Assembly: GCA_018228705.1 (NCBI GenBank) | Contig: CP073694.1 | Location: forward strand, 2,480,001 to 2,544,000 | Origin: Dysosmobacter sp. Marseille-Q4140 | GTDB lineage: Bacteria; Bacillota; Clostridia; Oscillospirales; Oscillospiraceae | Reading direction: 5' to 3' | Length of the DNA stretch: 64,000 bases | Shown here: positions 15,382-23,873 of the stretch, one piece after another | Numbering within the stretch: the first letter of the stretch is position 1 | Layout: each line of letters opens with the position of its first letter | The notes under the pieces: model-generated | The model's database searches: none | The model's input: only the letters and a program-made list of their open reading frames with translations | What the model was told of the DNA's origin: nothing | Position numbers and translations under genes: made by a program

Positions 15382-16575
15382 TTAAAGCGCGCTGTTCACT
15401 ACCTCGAACAACTCCTCTGGCTTATTATATTTCACCTTTGCGTAAATGTCCATAGTTGTTTTGCTGTTTTCATGTCCTGCAAGGTACTGAACTGTCTTGG
15501 GATCAACGCCTGCATAAAGAAGGTTCGTGATGTAAGTGTGCCGTAACAGGTGTGGGGTAACATCAAAATCCAGCGTATATTGGATATTGGGATTGTTCTT
15601 CTGTGTCATACCCAGCGTTGGCTCCACTGTGTATTTGATGCTCTGCCCATTCACATACTTATAGTAATTGCGGGGTTTGGTGGACCGGACGACTACATAC
15701 TGCCACACCCGTTGAAACTGCGATGCAGCTAAAGGCTGTCCTTCGCTGTCCGCAATCACATAGTCTGATCTGGAGACTGCCTTGGCTTCCCGCAGGCAAT
15801 CAACCAAACACTTGGGGATTGGAATATCTCTTTTTGCCGCCTTAGTCTTTAGCACCGTAGAAACCACGGGCCTGTTATGCTCTGTGCGCCATGCCCGCCT
15901 CACCGAGATATAAGGCGTAGACTCGTCCAGAAATACACAGTCCCATTGCAGTGCAAGGATTTCTTCCCGGCGTAGGCCCGAATACAGGCCGAGCATAATA
16001 AACAGATAAGGTGGAAGTCCCCGGACCGTATCCAGAAGCACCTCTACCTGCTGGTCTGTCAGTGCATCCTTCTTTTTCGCTGGCTTTCCGCCCTTTCCCG
16101 ATATTCCTACACAGGGGTTATACTCAAGTATTTGGCTGCGCTCCGCCGAGTAGAAAATACACTTGAGAAGCATATTCACCGTACTGTATAACCCCTCCGA
16201 TTTATTCGACAGCGGCACAAGTGCCAGTCGAATATCATCAGCCGTCACTTCCTCCATATACATCTCTCCCAAAGGTTTGATGATGTAATTCTTCATGTCG
16301 GTGGTATATCCCTTCAATGTAGCCGTAGATACCTTTGCTGATTGCATCAGTAGCCACTTCTCGCAATACTCAGCCACCGTCGGATGCTGCCGGCGAAAGA
16401 TAATCTCCTCTACCTCGCGCCGCGCCTCTAATTGCTTTTCATACAATTCCTCGCAGGTGGCAGCATACAAGCTCACCTGCTTGCCATCCGCATCCAGAAT
16501 CCGGGTTCTGTAATATGGGATTCCTTTTCTCATAACAGTTCCGTACTGCGGAACCTCCGTTTTTTTCTTAGCCAT
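15382..16575 (-). CDS. int: Tyrosine integrase 1 (Tn916 Int family)
   Basis: The 397-residue recombinase has an N-terminal arm-binding AP2-like domain (about 1-60), a core-binding SAM-like domain (about 65-165) and a catalytic domain. Catalytic residues are Arg in GLRREEI, His and Arg in HLLRHTY, His in LAGHENSKTT and Tyr in TMDIYAKV. It starts at ATG 16575 behind AAAGGAAGG. It is the gene nearest the rpsI att site and is probably the active integrase, although its excisionase is not adjacent. It is clearly paralogous to integrase 2. Confidence 0.93.
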   Translation of the reverse strand: MAKKKTEVPQYGTVMRKGIPYYRTRILDADGKQVSLYAATCEELYEKQLEARREVEEIIFRRQHPTVAEYCEKWLLMQSAKVSTATLKGYTTDMKNYIIKPLGEMYMEEVTADDIRLALVPLSNKSEGLYSTVNMLLKCIFYSAERSQILEYNPCVGISGKGGKPAKKKDALTDQQVEVLLDTVRGLPPYLFIMLGLYSGLRREEILALQWDCVFLDESTPYISVRRAWRTEHNRPVVSTVLKTKAAKRDIPIPKCLVDCLREAKAVSRSDYVIADSEGQPLAASQFQRVWQYVVVRSTKPRNYYKYVNGQSIKYTVEPTLGMTQKNNPNIQYTLDFDVTPHLLRHTYITNLLYAGVDPKTVQYLAGHENSKTTMDIYAKVKYNKPEELFEVVNSAL

Positions 16576-16674
16576 CTTTGACCTTCCTTTCTTGATTACG
16601 TGCAGTTTCCGTATCTACACTCTCTTTTTATCAGAAAGTCCAAATTTAATCAAAGATACGGCCTATGTAAAACA

Positions 16675-16706
16675 AAGAGCGAGACATCCTTGCCTCGCTC
16701 CTGCTC
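16675..16706 (-). terminator. Terminator between the two integrases
   Basis: GAGCGAG/CTCGCTC with a ten-base loop is followed by TTTGTTTT on the minus strand. It ends the xis-int2 unit, so int1 needs its own promoter or read-through. Confidence 0.7.
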
Positions 16707-16730
16707 CATTTCCTATTTTATTGTTTCGCC

Positions 16731-17951
16731 TTATGCTCGTACAGCATCCCATTGAGCAAATGCATTGCCCATCGTTCTGACCAGCTCATCCGGTCTGTTG
16801 TATTTGACCTTTGCGTAGATGTCCATGGTAATTTTGCTGCTTTCATGGCCTGCCAGATATTGAACCGTTTTGGGGTCTACCGATGAATGAATAAGATTCG
16901 TGATGTAGGTGTGCCGCAGCTGATGCGGTGTAACCTCGAAGTCCAAGCTGTAAACCACATGGCCGTTGTTTCGGGCCTTTTCTCCAAGCTCCGGGTAAAG
17001 CATATACTTCACATATTTTCCGTCCACCAGTTTGCGGGCCATTCTCGGTTTCGCGGTTCGCGTCACAATATACTGCCACAGCCGCTTAAACTGCGTATAA
17101 GACAGAGGTTCTCCATCCCGGTTTGCGACCACATACTCCGAAGTCGAATTTGCTTTTGCTTCTTTCAGACATTCTGCCAAGCAGGTCGGAAGGGGGATAT
17201 TTCTCTCCGCAGCCTTTGTCTTTAATTCGTCGAGAATCACCGGCCTGTTATTTTCAGTATGCCATGCCCGCCGCACTGCTAAGTAAGGGAAGTCTCCATC
17301 CAGATAAACCGCATCCCATTTCAAGGCAAGTATTTCTTCACGTCTCAAGCCTGCGTACAGGCCAAGCATAACAAATACATAAGGGGGAAGTCCCTGTACG
17401 GTATCCAATAAGCGCGCGGCCTGATCGTCTGTCAGTGCCGCTTTATCTTTCTGCGGAACGCCGCCACCTTTTGTCGTAAGATAAATCGTCGGGTTATCAT
17501 CAATGATTCGGCTTTCCTTTGCTGCACGAAAAATAGATTTATACAGAATCACGACTGACTTATATACCGATGCGGATTTTTTTGAGACAGGGACAAGCGC
17601 AAGCTGAATATCATCCAGGCTAACCTCTCCCATCCGCTTATCTCCCAATTCCGCAATGATGTGCCGCCTGACCTTTGAGGTGTAATCCGTCAAAGTAGTT
17701 GCCCGTACATGGACAGACTGCATCAGCAGCCATTTCTCACAGTATTCTGCAACCGTGGGCGATTTCCGATGGAATGTGGCGTTGTTGATCTGCTCCAACG
17801 CATTTGTTTCCTTATTATAAAGTTCTTCGGGCGTTCTTGCATAAAGGGCTACGAGCTTCCCATCTGCATCTTCAATCCTTGTTCTGTAATACTCAATACC
17901 ATTGAGCATCACTGTACCGTATTCTGGAATCATCATTTTTCTTTTTGCCAA
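16731..17951 (-). CDS. int: Tyrosine integrase 2 (Tn916 Int family)
   Basis: This 406-residue recombinase has the same architecture as integrase 1. The start is probably TTG 17949-17951, since GGAGGTGA lies six bases upstream and the translation then parallels integrase 1 (AKRKMMIPEYGTVM versus AKKKTEVPQYGTVM). Catalytic residues are Arg in GLRREEI, HQLRHTY, LAGHESSKIT and Tyr in MDIYAKV. With xis upstream it forms a Tn916-like xis-int pair. Two intact integrases at one att site suggest two accreted elements. Confidence 0.92.
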   Translation of the reverse strand: MAKRKMMIPEYGTVMLNGIEYYRTRIEDADGKLVALYARTPEELYNKETNALEQINNATFHRKSPTVAEYCEKWLLMQSVHVRATTLTDYTSKVRRHIIAELGDKRMGEVSLDDIQLALVPVSKKSASVYKSVVILYKSIFRAAKESRIIDDNPTIYLTTKGGGVPQKDKAALTDDQAARLLDTVQGLPPYVFVMLGLYAGLRREEILALKWDAVYLDGDFPYLAVRRAWHTENNRPVILDELKTKAAERNIPLPTCLAECLKEAKANSTSEYVVANRDGEPLSYTQFKRLWQYIVTRTAKPRMARKLVDGKYVKYMLYPELGEKARNNGHVVYSLDFEVTPHQLRHTYITNLIHSSVDPKTVQYLAGHESSKITMDIYAKVKYNRPDELVRTMGNAFAQWDAVRA

Positions 17952-18035
17952 TTCCGTCACCTCCAAAAAATAATCTCCAGCGCTGTATCTTTGTTTTATC
18001 AAACTTCTTCAATTCCAGCAAGGATACGGATTGGC

Positions 18036-18266
18036 TCATGCTTTGGCGTTCCGGGGCTTGCGGTAAGTTGCGCTCTTTTCCATAGGTTTTGCCCGGTGTG
18101 TGCATTTTGCGATATACTCCTGAAGGCCCATATCAGTAAAATATACACAACCGTTCTGCACATACTGAACATAAGAAATCAAGCCATTGTTACGGGCTGC
18201 ATCTAAGGTCGTAATACTGATCCCCAAGATTTTGGCAGCTTCTTTTCGTGTAATCAGTTTTTCCAT
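18036..18266 (-). CDS. xis: Excisionase (Tn916 Xis-like)
   Basis: This 76-residue winged-helix DNA-binding protein (LITRKEAAKILGISITTLDAA) matches the excisionase/MerR-like HTH family. It directs Int towards excision. It starts at ATG 18264-18266 behind GGAGGGAATAT and lies 84 bases upstream of integrase 2, the Tn916 order. Confidence 0.85.
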   Translation of the reverse strand: MEKLITRKEAAKILGISITTLDAARNNGLISYVQYVQNGCVYFTDMGLQEYIAKCTHRAKPMEKSATYRKPRNAKA

Positions 18267-18322
18267 AAATCATATTCCCTCCATTCTGTCAAGGTTGTCA
18301 TCGTGCTTTCAAAATCACATGA

Positions 18323-18352
18323 ATGCACTGGCAGCCGAAACTGCCAGTGCAT
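18323..18352. other. 12-bp perfect hairpin upstream of xis
   Basis: ATGCACTGGCAG and its complement surround loop CCGAAA, 57 bases before the xis start. There is no clear T run, so a control site or a weak terminator is possible. Confidence 0.5.
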
Positions 18353-18437
18353 GGTATCTAACTTTGAAAAGAAAACTGCATCTGAATACTGAGCTGTTGT
18401 TTACAACAAATGGACGCAGCTCTCTTGAATTTTAGTT

Positions 18438-18700
18438 TTGCTTTCGCCACATTTGCCACGCATCCCTGACGATGGGGACATTCCTGATCTCCGCTGGCGC
18501 GGCTGTCATAACTCCGCAGCGTCGTTTTATTCGTGCGCCGCAGGGTTCCGCCTCAAGTCCGTGGGCGGGTGTGAACAAGTATCTTTAAGCCCCCATGGAG
18601 TCCTCGCGCCCGAAGTGCCACCTCCGGGTCTCAGGCTGGCGTTGATCGCTGGGAACAGCCTTGTTTATCACCTCCTTGGGCTGTCCATCTTGGCGGCGCG
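18438..18700 (-). ncRNA. GC-rich conserved-looking block, candidate structured RNA or small-ORF region
   Basis: In 18267-18838, otherwise AT-rich, about 260 bases are sharply GC-rich and rich in local pairings on the minus strand (for example GGCTG...CAGCC at 18634-18660, and GGAG...CTCC). A perfect-looking AAGGAGGTGAT precedes a frame with no standard start codon. A 25-codon frame (18432-18509, MTAAPAEIRNVPIVRDAWQM...) has poor ribosome-site spacing. I cannot assign a protein; a structured RNA is the alternative. Confidence 0.35.
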
Positions 18701-18838
18701 CCTGATTCGCTCGTACATGGGTTATGTACCAGAAATGCCGTCTATTCGATTGTCAAAGTACATCGAAGGGGAGAAACTTGTCCTTCTTATTAACACTGAC
18801 AAAAAGAGTGAAAAACAGGCGCTTCAAATGAAACTTTA

Positions 18839-19252
18839 TCAAAAATATTTTGCTAACTGTTTCAACCCACGCCGGATGCTGTCACGAACACGGCTCGGAT
18901 CTACGCCTTCGGCTCTGGCAATCTCATTTACGCTCATCCCCAGATAGTACCGGGCGTAAATTCTCCTTGCCTGTTTCTTCGGCAAAGCCATCACGGCGGA
19001 GTAAATCTGCTCGCGCAGCTGCTTTTCCTCCAGAAGCATCTCCGGCGTCTCCAGCTTTCGCAGGACCGCATTTTCAATTCCATTCTCACAGTCCAGGGAG
19101 TACTGCGCCTTATAGCGATACATTTTTCGCTCATAGGCTGCTTCAGCTCGCTCGTCAGACTGAAACACCGCTTGTACTTCATCGGTTACTTCCAAAAAGG
19201 CATCGGTTTTATAAACATCGGGATACAGATCCCGAAGATTGACTTTCTTCAT
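18839..19252 (-). CDS. Small sigma-70-like regulator (Tn916 ORF7-type)
   Basis: The protein has 137 residues and a C-terminal sigma region 4 helix-turn-helix (RRIYARYYLGMSVNEIARAEGVDPSRVRDSI). The start is ATG 19250-19252 behind GGAGGTACATA. In Tn916-type elements such a factor lies in the regulatory region near xis-int and switches on transfer functions. Its ribosome site is inside a long hairpin (19259-19304), pointing to translational control. Confidence 0.82.
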   Translation of the reverse strand: MKKVNLRDLYPDVYKTDAFLEVTDEVQAVFQSDERAEAAYERKMYRYKAQYSLDCENGIENAVLRKLETPEMLLEEKQLREQIYSAVMALPKKQARRIYARYYLGMSVNEIARAEGVDPSRVRDSIRRGLKQLAKYF

Positions 19253-19258
19253 TATGTA

Positions 19259-19304
19259 CCTCCATTTCGATTCACGGGTGATTAGCGGGTGAATCGAATG
19301 GAGG
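19259..19304 (-). promoter_or_regulatory. Hairpin that buries the sigma-factor ribosome binding site
   Basis: In the minus-strand RNA CCTCCATTCGATTCAC (19304-19289) pairs with GTGAATCGAAATGGAGG (19275-19259), with one bulged base. The 3' arm contains the GGAGG of the sigma gene, seven bases from its ATG. Translation should need the hairpin to be opened. Confidence 0.75.
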
Positions 19305-19357
19305 CGGGGAACGGCATCGAGGCCGTTTGGGGACATTCGGCAAAAAACGACAAGCAA

Positions 19358-19395
19358 AAGCGCCAGTCTCCCATTCCAGGAAACTGGCGCAACAA
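19358..19395 (-). terminator. Terminator upstream of the sigma gene
   Basis: GCGCCAGT and ACTGGCGC enclose a 15-base loop and are followed by TTTTG on the minus strand. It would stop transcripts entering from the cargo side. The rest of 19396-19716 is AT-rich with no gene recognised. Confidence 0.55.
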
Positions 19396-19716
19396 AAAAG
19401 ATCATTATTATTCCGGTTTGCGCAGAACGATAATACCGACAGGTTGCCGAACTGCCCCGGAGGGGAAGCTACACTTTTTTTAGCAAGTGAAGATTATGAG
19501 AACTGTAAAAGGTTAAAACAAACAAAGCGGCATCCTCCTATATGCCGCTGTAAATAACCTTTCTGTCTACGCAGTATAAAGCGGCAGCTATTCAGCAAGC
19601 CGCGTTTTCATTGAACCATTACTCAATTAACAGCTGCTCGCCATTATTGAGAGCTATGGTATAGAACAGAAAGCAAGATTTACTTTAGATTTATACAAGA
19701 TTTGCACAAGAAATAC

Positions 19717-20403
19717 CTATACTTCGAATTTGTAGCCTATTCCTCGAATGCTTTTAATATGTTCTGATGCAGTTTCCGAACTTTTTAACTTTTTCCGTAA
19801 ATTACTTATATGGCTTGAAATCGCATTGCGTGAATAAAACGAAAAATCATCATGCCAAACAGAATCCATTATCATTTCATAAGTATAGACTTGCCGTTGA
19901 TTCATAATTAGCAGCGCAAGAATATCAAACTCTTTTTCGGTCAAATCAATGCATACCCCAGCTATCTCTACAGACCTGTACTCTAAGCAGAAAGACAAGT
20001 CTTTCACAGTGATGATTGTTAGCGGTCTTCTTTTATCTTTTGGTATTTTCAAACAATTTCTCATACTATTTTTCTCTGAAAACATTTCTACCATAGGATG
20101 ATTATAGGTATGTAAATATTGAGCAGCACCAAAATGGACACATGCATACCGCTGTTCCTCCGAATATGAAGGTGGCACAACAATAATTGGTACCGCACGT
20201 TTTTGTCTCAAGATATCCAAATCGTCTTGTGGAATCACATCAGAGCAAATAGCTACGCATATATATTCTTTAAAAGACAGCATTGCGGCCGCTTGTTTAA
20301 TATTATCAGCATAGTCAAATTCAATTTCAAATTCTTTCCATCGGCCAGCAGTAACCTCATATTCATTATAGGCGTATCCTACGCCCAATACATGCGGAAC
20401 CAT
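19717..20403 (-). CDS. OmpR-type winged-helix regulator with degenerate receiver
   Basis: The protein has 228 residues from ATG 20401-20403, chosen because GGAGGTGAACAT precedes it. The C-terminal domain (about 135-228) is a transcriptional regulatory winged helix (LTEKEFDILALLIMNQRQVY, NAISSHISNLRKKL, IRGIGYKFEV). The N-terminal half is receiver-sized but lacks a clear phosphoacceptor Asp and Lys pattern, so it is probably not controlled by a kinase; none is adjacent. It follows DegV and the radical SAM gene on the same strand and may regulate them. Confidence 0.8.
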   Translation of the reverse strand: MVPHVLGVGYAYNEYEVTAGRWKEFEIEFDYADNIKQAAAMLSFKEYICVAICSDVIPQDDLDILRQKRAVPIIVVPPSYSEEQRYACVHFGAAQYLHTYNHPMVEMFSEKNSMRNCLKIPKDKRRPLTIITVKDLSFCLEYRSVEIAGVCIDLTEKEFDILALLIMNQRQVYTYEMIMDSVWHDDFSFYSRNAISSHISNLRKKLKSSETASEHIKSIRGIGYKFEV

Positions 20404-20530
20404 ATGTTCACCTCCTACTACTTCTAGCAGACAGTTCAAAGCTGCCGAGCATAAGTTACCCGGCAGCTCTAAACAAAACTATATTTTTCTATGATGGAGA
20501 ATGCTTTTTTGCGTATCTACAAATCCTCCG

Positions 20531-21403
20531 TCATCGATTATTTCCCCAGTAAATCAATGCCAGTGCGCCGGGACCGGTGTGTGCTCCGATGATAGGGCCA
20601 ATATAAGCAATACAAATCTCAGAATCCGGGAATTGTTCCAACAACCTTTCTTTCAGCATATCTGCTGCTTCAGGGTCATCGGCATGACCTATCAGAATCG
20701 ATTTACCAAGTTCAGGTTTCCAGCCCTGTTCCATTCGGGCAATCTGAGTGGTAACAGCCTTTTTTCTTCCACGAGGTTTTTCCACTGCTTGCAGCTTTCC
20801 TTCGCTGTCCACATGAAGCAACGGTTTGATCTGCAAAGCCGTTCCCATTGCGGCTGCGGCACCTGAAACCCGCCCGCCATGTTTCAAATGGGTAAAGGTA
20901 TCAACCGTAAACCAATGACATACCTCTAATCGGTGTTCCATGACCCAAGAAGCCAATTCATCAATAGACAGTCCTTCCCTCTGCTTTTTCGCAGCTTCTC
21001 TGACTAAAAACCCTTCACCCACTGCGGCAGCAAGCGTATCAATGCAGATGATTCTTCTTTCCGGATATTCCTGCTGTAGTTCTTCAACCGCTAAAAACGC
21101 AGACTGATATGTACCTGACAGACCAGAGGAAAAACAGAGATACAGAATATCGGTTCCCTGTCGCAGACAGGGTTCAAAATGCTTAAAATAAATCGTTGGG
21201 TTGATTTGTGAGGTCGTTGCAAAATTCCCAGCTCTTTGCAAGCGGTAGAACTCCTTGGCTGTGATTCCTTCCGGGGAACCATATGAGTATTCTGTTCCGC
21301 CGATCTCAACATTCATAGGAATCATTTCAACAGATGGCAGACCTGCGGTTAACTCCGGTGCGAGATCTGAGGTGGCATCTGTGAAAATTTGATAGCCGTC
21401 CAT
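20531..21403 (-). CDS. DegV family fatty-acid-binding protein
   Basis: The 290-residue protein starts at ATG 21401-21403, overlapping the radical SAM stop (TGATG). DegV/FakB proteins bind a fatty acid and present it to the FakA kinase. Family motifs are FATTSQINP, CFSSGLSGTYQSA, FTHLKHGGRVSG and IKPLLHVD. No fakA is nearby, so it would use a host kinase or work otherwise. Tight coupling to a radical SAM enzyme is unusual and suggests a joint task. Confidence 0.88.
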   Translation of the reverse strand: MDGYQIFTDATSDLAPELTAGLPSVEMIPMNVEIGGTEYSYGSPEGITAKEFYRLQRAGNFATTSQINPTIYFKHFEPCLRQGTDILYLCFSSGLSGTYQSAFLAVEELQQEYPERRIICIDTLAAAVGEGFLVREAAKKQREGLSIDELASWVMEHRLEVCHWFTVDTFTHLKHGGRVSGAAAAMGTALQIKPLLHVDSEGKLQAVEKPRGRKKAVTTQIARMEQGWKPELGKSILIGHADDPEAADMLKERLLEQFPDSEICIAYIGPIIGAHTGPGALALIYWGNNR

Positions 21404-22767
21404 CACTTCTTACACCCACTACAGCCCTGACAAGCAGCCCACAGCTCATCGGCCTTCGGCTTCCAGGTTTCTGCATAAAGTGTAGTCTTATCACACAGAT
21501 GGTCAACACTTTCCGGGGACTGATACTCGGTAGAATGGGCACCGGATTTCTTTACCATGCTACGCAGACATTCAGGATTTTCCAGCATAGGACACGGCTG
21601 GAACATATTATCATTAAAGGGCTGACCGTCGTGATAGGCCATAAACAGCGGAGACTGATATGCTTCCAGCAGGGTCTTTTCACGGATGTTGGAGTCAGAG
21701 TAATGGATAAAAGCGCAAGGCTCAATGTCACCATTGGCATTGATATGCAGATAGTTGCGGCCACCAGCAATACAGCCGTTTACAAATTTCGCATCATTCT
21801 GAAAGTCAATTGTGAAAATAGGCTTTGTGCTACGGTATTCGCAGATGCGGTTATACATCTTTTCACGCTGGTCAGGAGACGGGAGCAGCTCCACAGCGGA
21901 ATCGTTGCCCACAGGCATATAGTGGAAGAACCATGCGAACTTCGCACCGCACTCCACCAGATGATCGAAGAACTCATCCGAGCTGATGGAGTCGATGTTC
22001 TTGCTGGTATAGCACCCAGATACGCCGAAAGGCAGCTTCTTTTCTTTCAGAATCTTCATCGCCCGCATAGTAGCCTGATAAGTACCCTTGCCACGGCGGA
22101 AATCAGTAGCTTCCTCGAAGCCTTCAATGCTGATGGCCGGGTAGAAGTTCTTCACCCGCAGCATCTCATCGGCAAACTTCTCATCGATAAGGGTACCGTT
22201 GGTAAAGGCAGAGAATACGCAGTCAGGATGCGCTTCACACAGGCGGAGCAGATCGTTCTTGCGTACCATAGGTTCACCGCCGGTGTAGAGGAACATATAG
22301 GTTCCCAGTTCATTGGCCTGATTGATGATGTCATCCAGTTCCTCATAGCTCAGATTCAGCTTATTACCGTATTCTGCCGCCCAACAGCCGGTGCAATGAA
22401 GGTTGCAGGCGGAAGTGGGGTCCATCAGGATTGCCCAGGGGATATTGCAGCCGTACTTTTCACGATTAGCCACCTGCTTGCGGCTGCCTAAGAGAGATGC
22501 ATTGACAATAAAATTGCGGAAGAACACTTTGCGGACTTCAGAATCAATGTCCGTCCAAAGGCTGTTGATCAGGCGCATCCAGTTGCTGTCAGGCTGCTCC
22601 ATCACCTTACGGATTTGCTGGCGCTGTGTGAGATAGAGGTTATCCTTATCGAACTTATCCGCCCAATCTAACAACTTGGGGAATGCTTCCTGCGGATTGC
22701 TGTCAACATATTTCAGCACTTGATTGACGGCGAAAGCCTGTGCGCTGTCTTTAATAGAATTACTCAT
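21403..22767 (-). CDS. Radical SAM protein with SPASM-like C-terminus
   Basis: The protein has 454 residues and starts at ATG 22765-22767 behind AAAAGGAG. The radical SAM cluster is Cys121-Cys125-Cys128 (CNLHCTGC), with YTGGEPMVRK after it. The C-terminal third has further cysteines (NGCIAGGRNYLHINANGDIE then PC; CPMLENPECLR; CQGCSGCKK), resembling SPASM or twitch auxiliary clusters. About 110 residues precede the SAM domain. No short precursor peptide is evident next to it. The substrate is unknown; coupling to DegV suggests a lipid-related or redox role. Confidence 0.85.
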   Translation of the reverse strand: MSNSIKDSAQAFAVNQVLKYVDSNPQEAFPKLLDWADKFDKDNLYLTQRQQIRKVMEQPDSNWMRLINSLWTDIDSEVRKVFFRNFIVNASLLGSRKQVANREKYGCNIPWAILMDPTSACNLHCTGCWAAEYGNKLNLSYEELDDIINQANELGTYMFLYTGGEPMVRKNDLLRLCEAHPDCVFSAFTNGTLIDEKFADEMLRVKNFYPAISIEGFEEATDFRRGKGTYQATMRAMKILKEKKLPFGVSGCYTSKNIDSISSDEFFDHLVECGAKFAWFFHYMPVGNDSAVELLPSPDQREKMYNRICEYRSTKPIFTIDFQNDAKFVNGCIAGGRNYLHINANGDIEPCAFIHYSDSNIREKTLLEAYQSPLFMAYHDGQPFNDNMFQPCPMLENPECLRSMVKKSGAHSTEYQSPESVDHLCDKTTLYAETWKPKADELWAACQGCSGCKK

Positions 22768-22790
22768 GGTTTTGTCTCCTTTTCTATCTT

Positions 22791-22852
22791 AAAAGCAAAA
22801 AGAGCCGATAATCCGCAGCACAAGGCTAACGGGCTAACGGGTTATCGGCTCT
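22791..22852 (-). terminator. Terminator directly before the radical SAM gene
   Basis: AGAGCCGATAA and TTATCGGCTCT form an 11-bp stem with a 30-base loop containing a repeated CCCGTTAG, followed by TTTTTGCTTTT on the minus strand. It ends about 25 bases before the radical SAM start codon, too close for a normal promoter in between, so it may be an attenuator. Confidence 0.7.
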
Positions 22853-22856
22853 GCGT

Positions 22857-23030
22857 CTATGCGTCTGGCTCTGTGATAACTGTGGTATTGAATTGTTTTA
22901 CGCTGATTATTATTTCCCGTTTGCACTTCGGACAGTATAGCGGAAAATTTTCAAGTACTGTATTATCACAGATTTTAATTCTCGTTTTGTTGTTGCAGTT
23001 GGGGCATAATAGCCATTCGTTTTTTTTCAT
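22857..23030 (-). CDS. Cysteine-rich KTR domain protein
   Basis: This 57-residue protein has two CxxC pairs (LLCPNCNNKTR and YCPKCKREIII) and the typical ending VITEPDA. Such proteins recur in Tn916-type elements near resistance or regulatory cargo; their function is not known. The start is taken at ATG 23028-23030; a TTG at 23069 would add 13 residues. Confidence 0.75.
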   Translation of the reverse strand: MKKNEWLLCPNCNNKTRIKICDNTVLENFPLYCPKCKREIIISVKQFNTTVITEPDA

Positions 23031-23075
23031 TCTTTGTTTTTCATCAGATAATAGAATATCTATGGACAATTACAT

Positions 23076-23861
23076 TTACAACTCACGCAGTTTCCACCGC
23101 CTTGTAGAAACCATTACACACGCGCCCACAATGAGTACTGTTAAGACGATGTAGGAAAGATAGACGCCATTTAGTGCTACTTCATACACATCATAGTACC
23201 GCAGAGGGGTCAGATAATCCAAGAAACGATTCCCTGTGTACTCGGCAGTAAAGGCCAACACATAGGCGGCCAATACGAAAACCGTACCGGCGCGTACCGC
23301 GGCCTTATAAGATTTGAAAAGGCTGGCAAACAGCAGACCCAAGGCAAAAAAGAGAAGCTGGGTAAAGAACATTCCCATCGTTGTGGAAAGCACCGCTCCC
23401 GGCTGATCCAGACCGCCCAAAGGAAGAACGATCGTGAAATAATTGCACACGCCGCTGAACAGGGCGAACACCAGCAGGTTCACTGCTGAAACGATCACCT
23501 TCGCCAGAACAATGGTTTTCCGCTCCACAGGCTTTGTGAACAGGTATTCGGATGTTCCAAATTTCTTTTCCCTCGCCACACAGGACAGGCCCAGAGAGAT
23601 TGCATAGGCAAAGGCCAACAGCCCCTCCCAAAAATAGATACACGCGTACCAACCAAGGGCAGTCGTGAGATCCCCTTTCACACCGAACATGATCATGATC
23701 AAGCGAGGAAATTGGCCGACTGTCCGGGCCATCTCATCCAGACTGTCCTTCAAGGATAAAAGTTCAAAATAGCAGAATCCGCACAGCAGTAACATGATCC
23801 CCAGCCAGATCAGCAGGGTCTTTCTGGTTTGGCGGAATTCGTTTTTCACCAATGTTTTCAT
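23076..23861 (-). CDS. ABC-2 type transporter permease 2
   Basis: The 261-residue membrane protein has about six hydrophobic segments and the motif EYLFTKPVERKTIVLAKV, shared with the neighbouring permease. It is the second membrane subunit of the tetR-ATPase-permease-permease operon. Twelve bases separate it from the upstream permease. The exported substrate is unknown; antimicrobial peptides or drugs are the usual guess for this layout. Confidence 0.82.
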   Translation of the reverse strand: MKTLVKNEFRQTRKTLLIWLGIMLLLCGFCYFELLSLKDSLDEMARTVGQFPRLIMIMFGVKGDLTTALGWYACIYFWEGLLAFAYAISLGLSCVAREKKFGTSEYLFTKPVERKTIVLAKVIVSAVNLLVFALFSGVCNYFTIVLPLGGLDQPGAVLSTTMGMFFTQLLFFALGLLFASLFKSYKAAVRAGTVFVLAAYVLAFTAEYTGNRFLDYLTPLRYYDVYEVALNGVYLSYIVLTVLIVGACVMVSTRRWKLREL

Positions 23862-23873
23862 CTTTGCACCCCC

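Noticed and set aside
18438..18947. 169-residue plus-strand frame in the GC-rich block
   Set aside because: No ribosome site, and it runs into the antisense of the sigma gene; kept only as part of the candidate RNA region.
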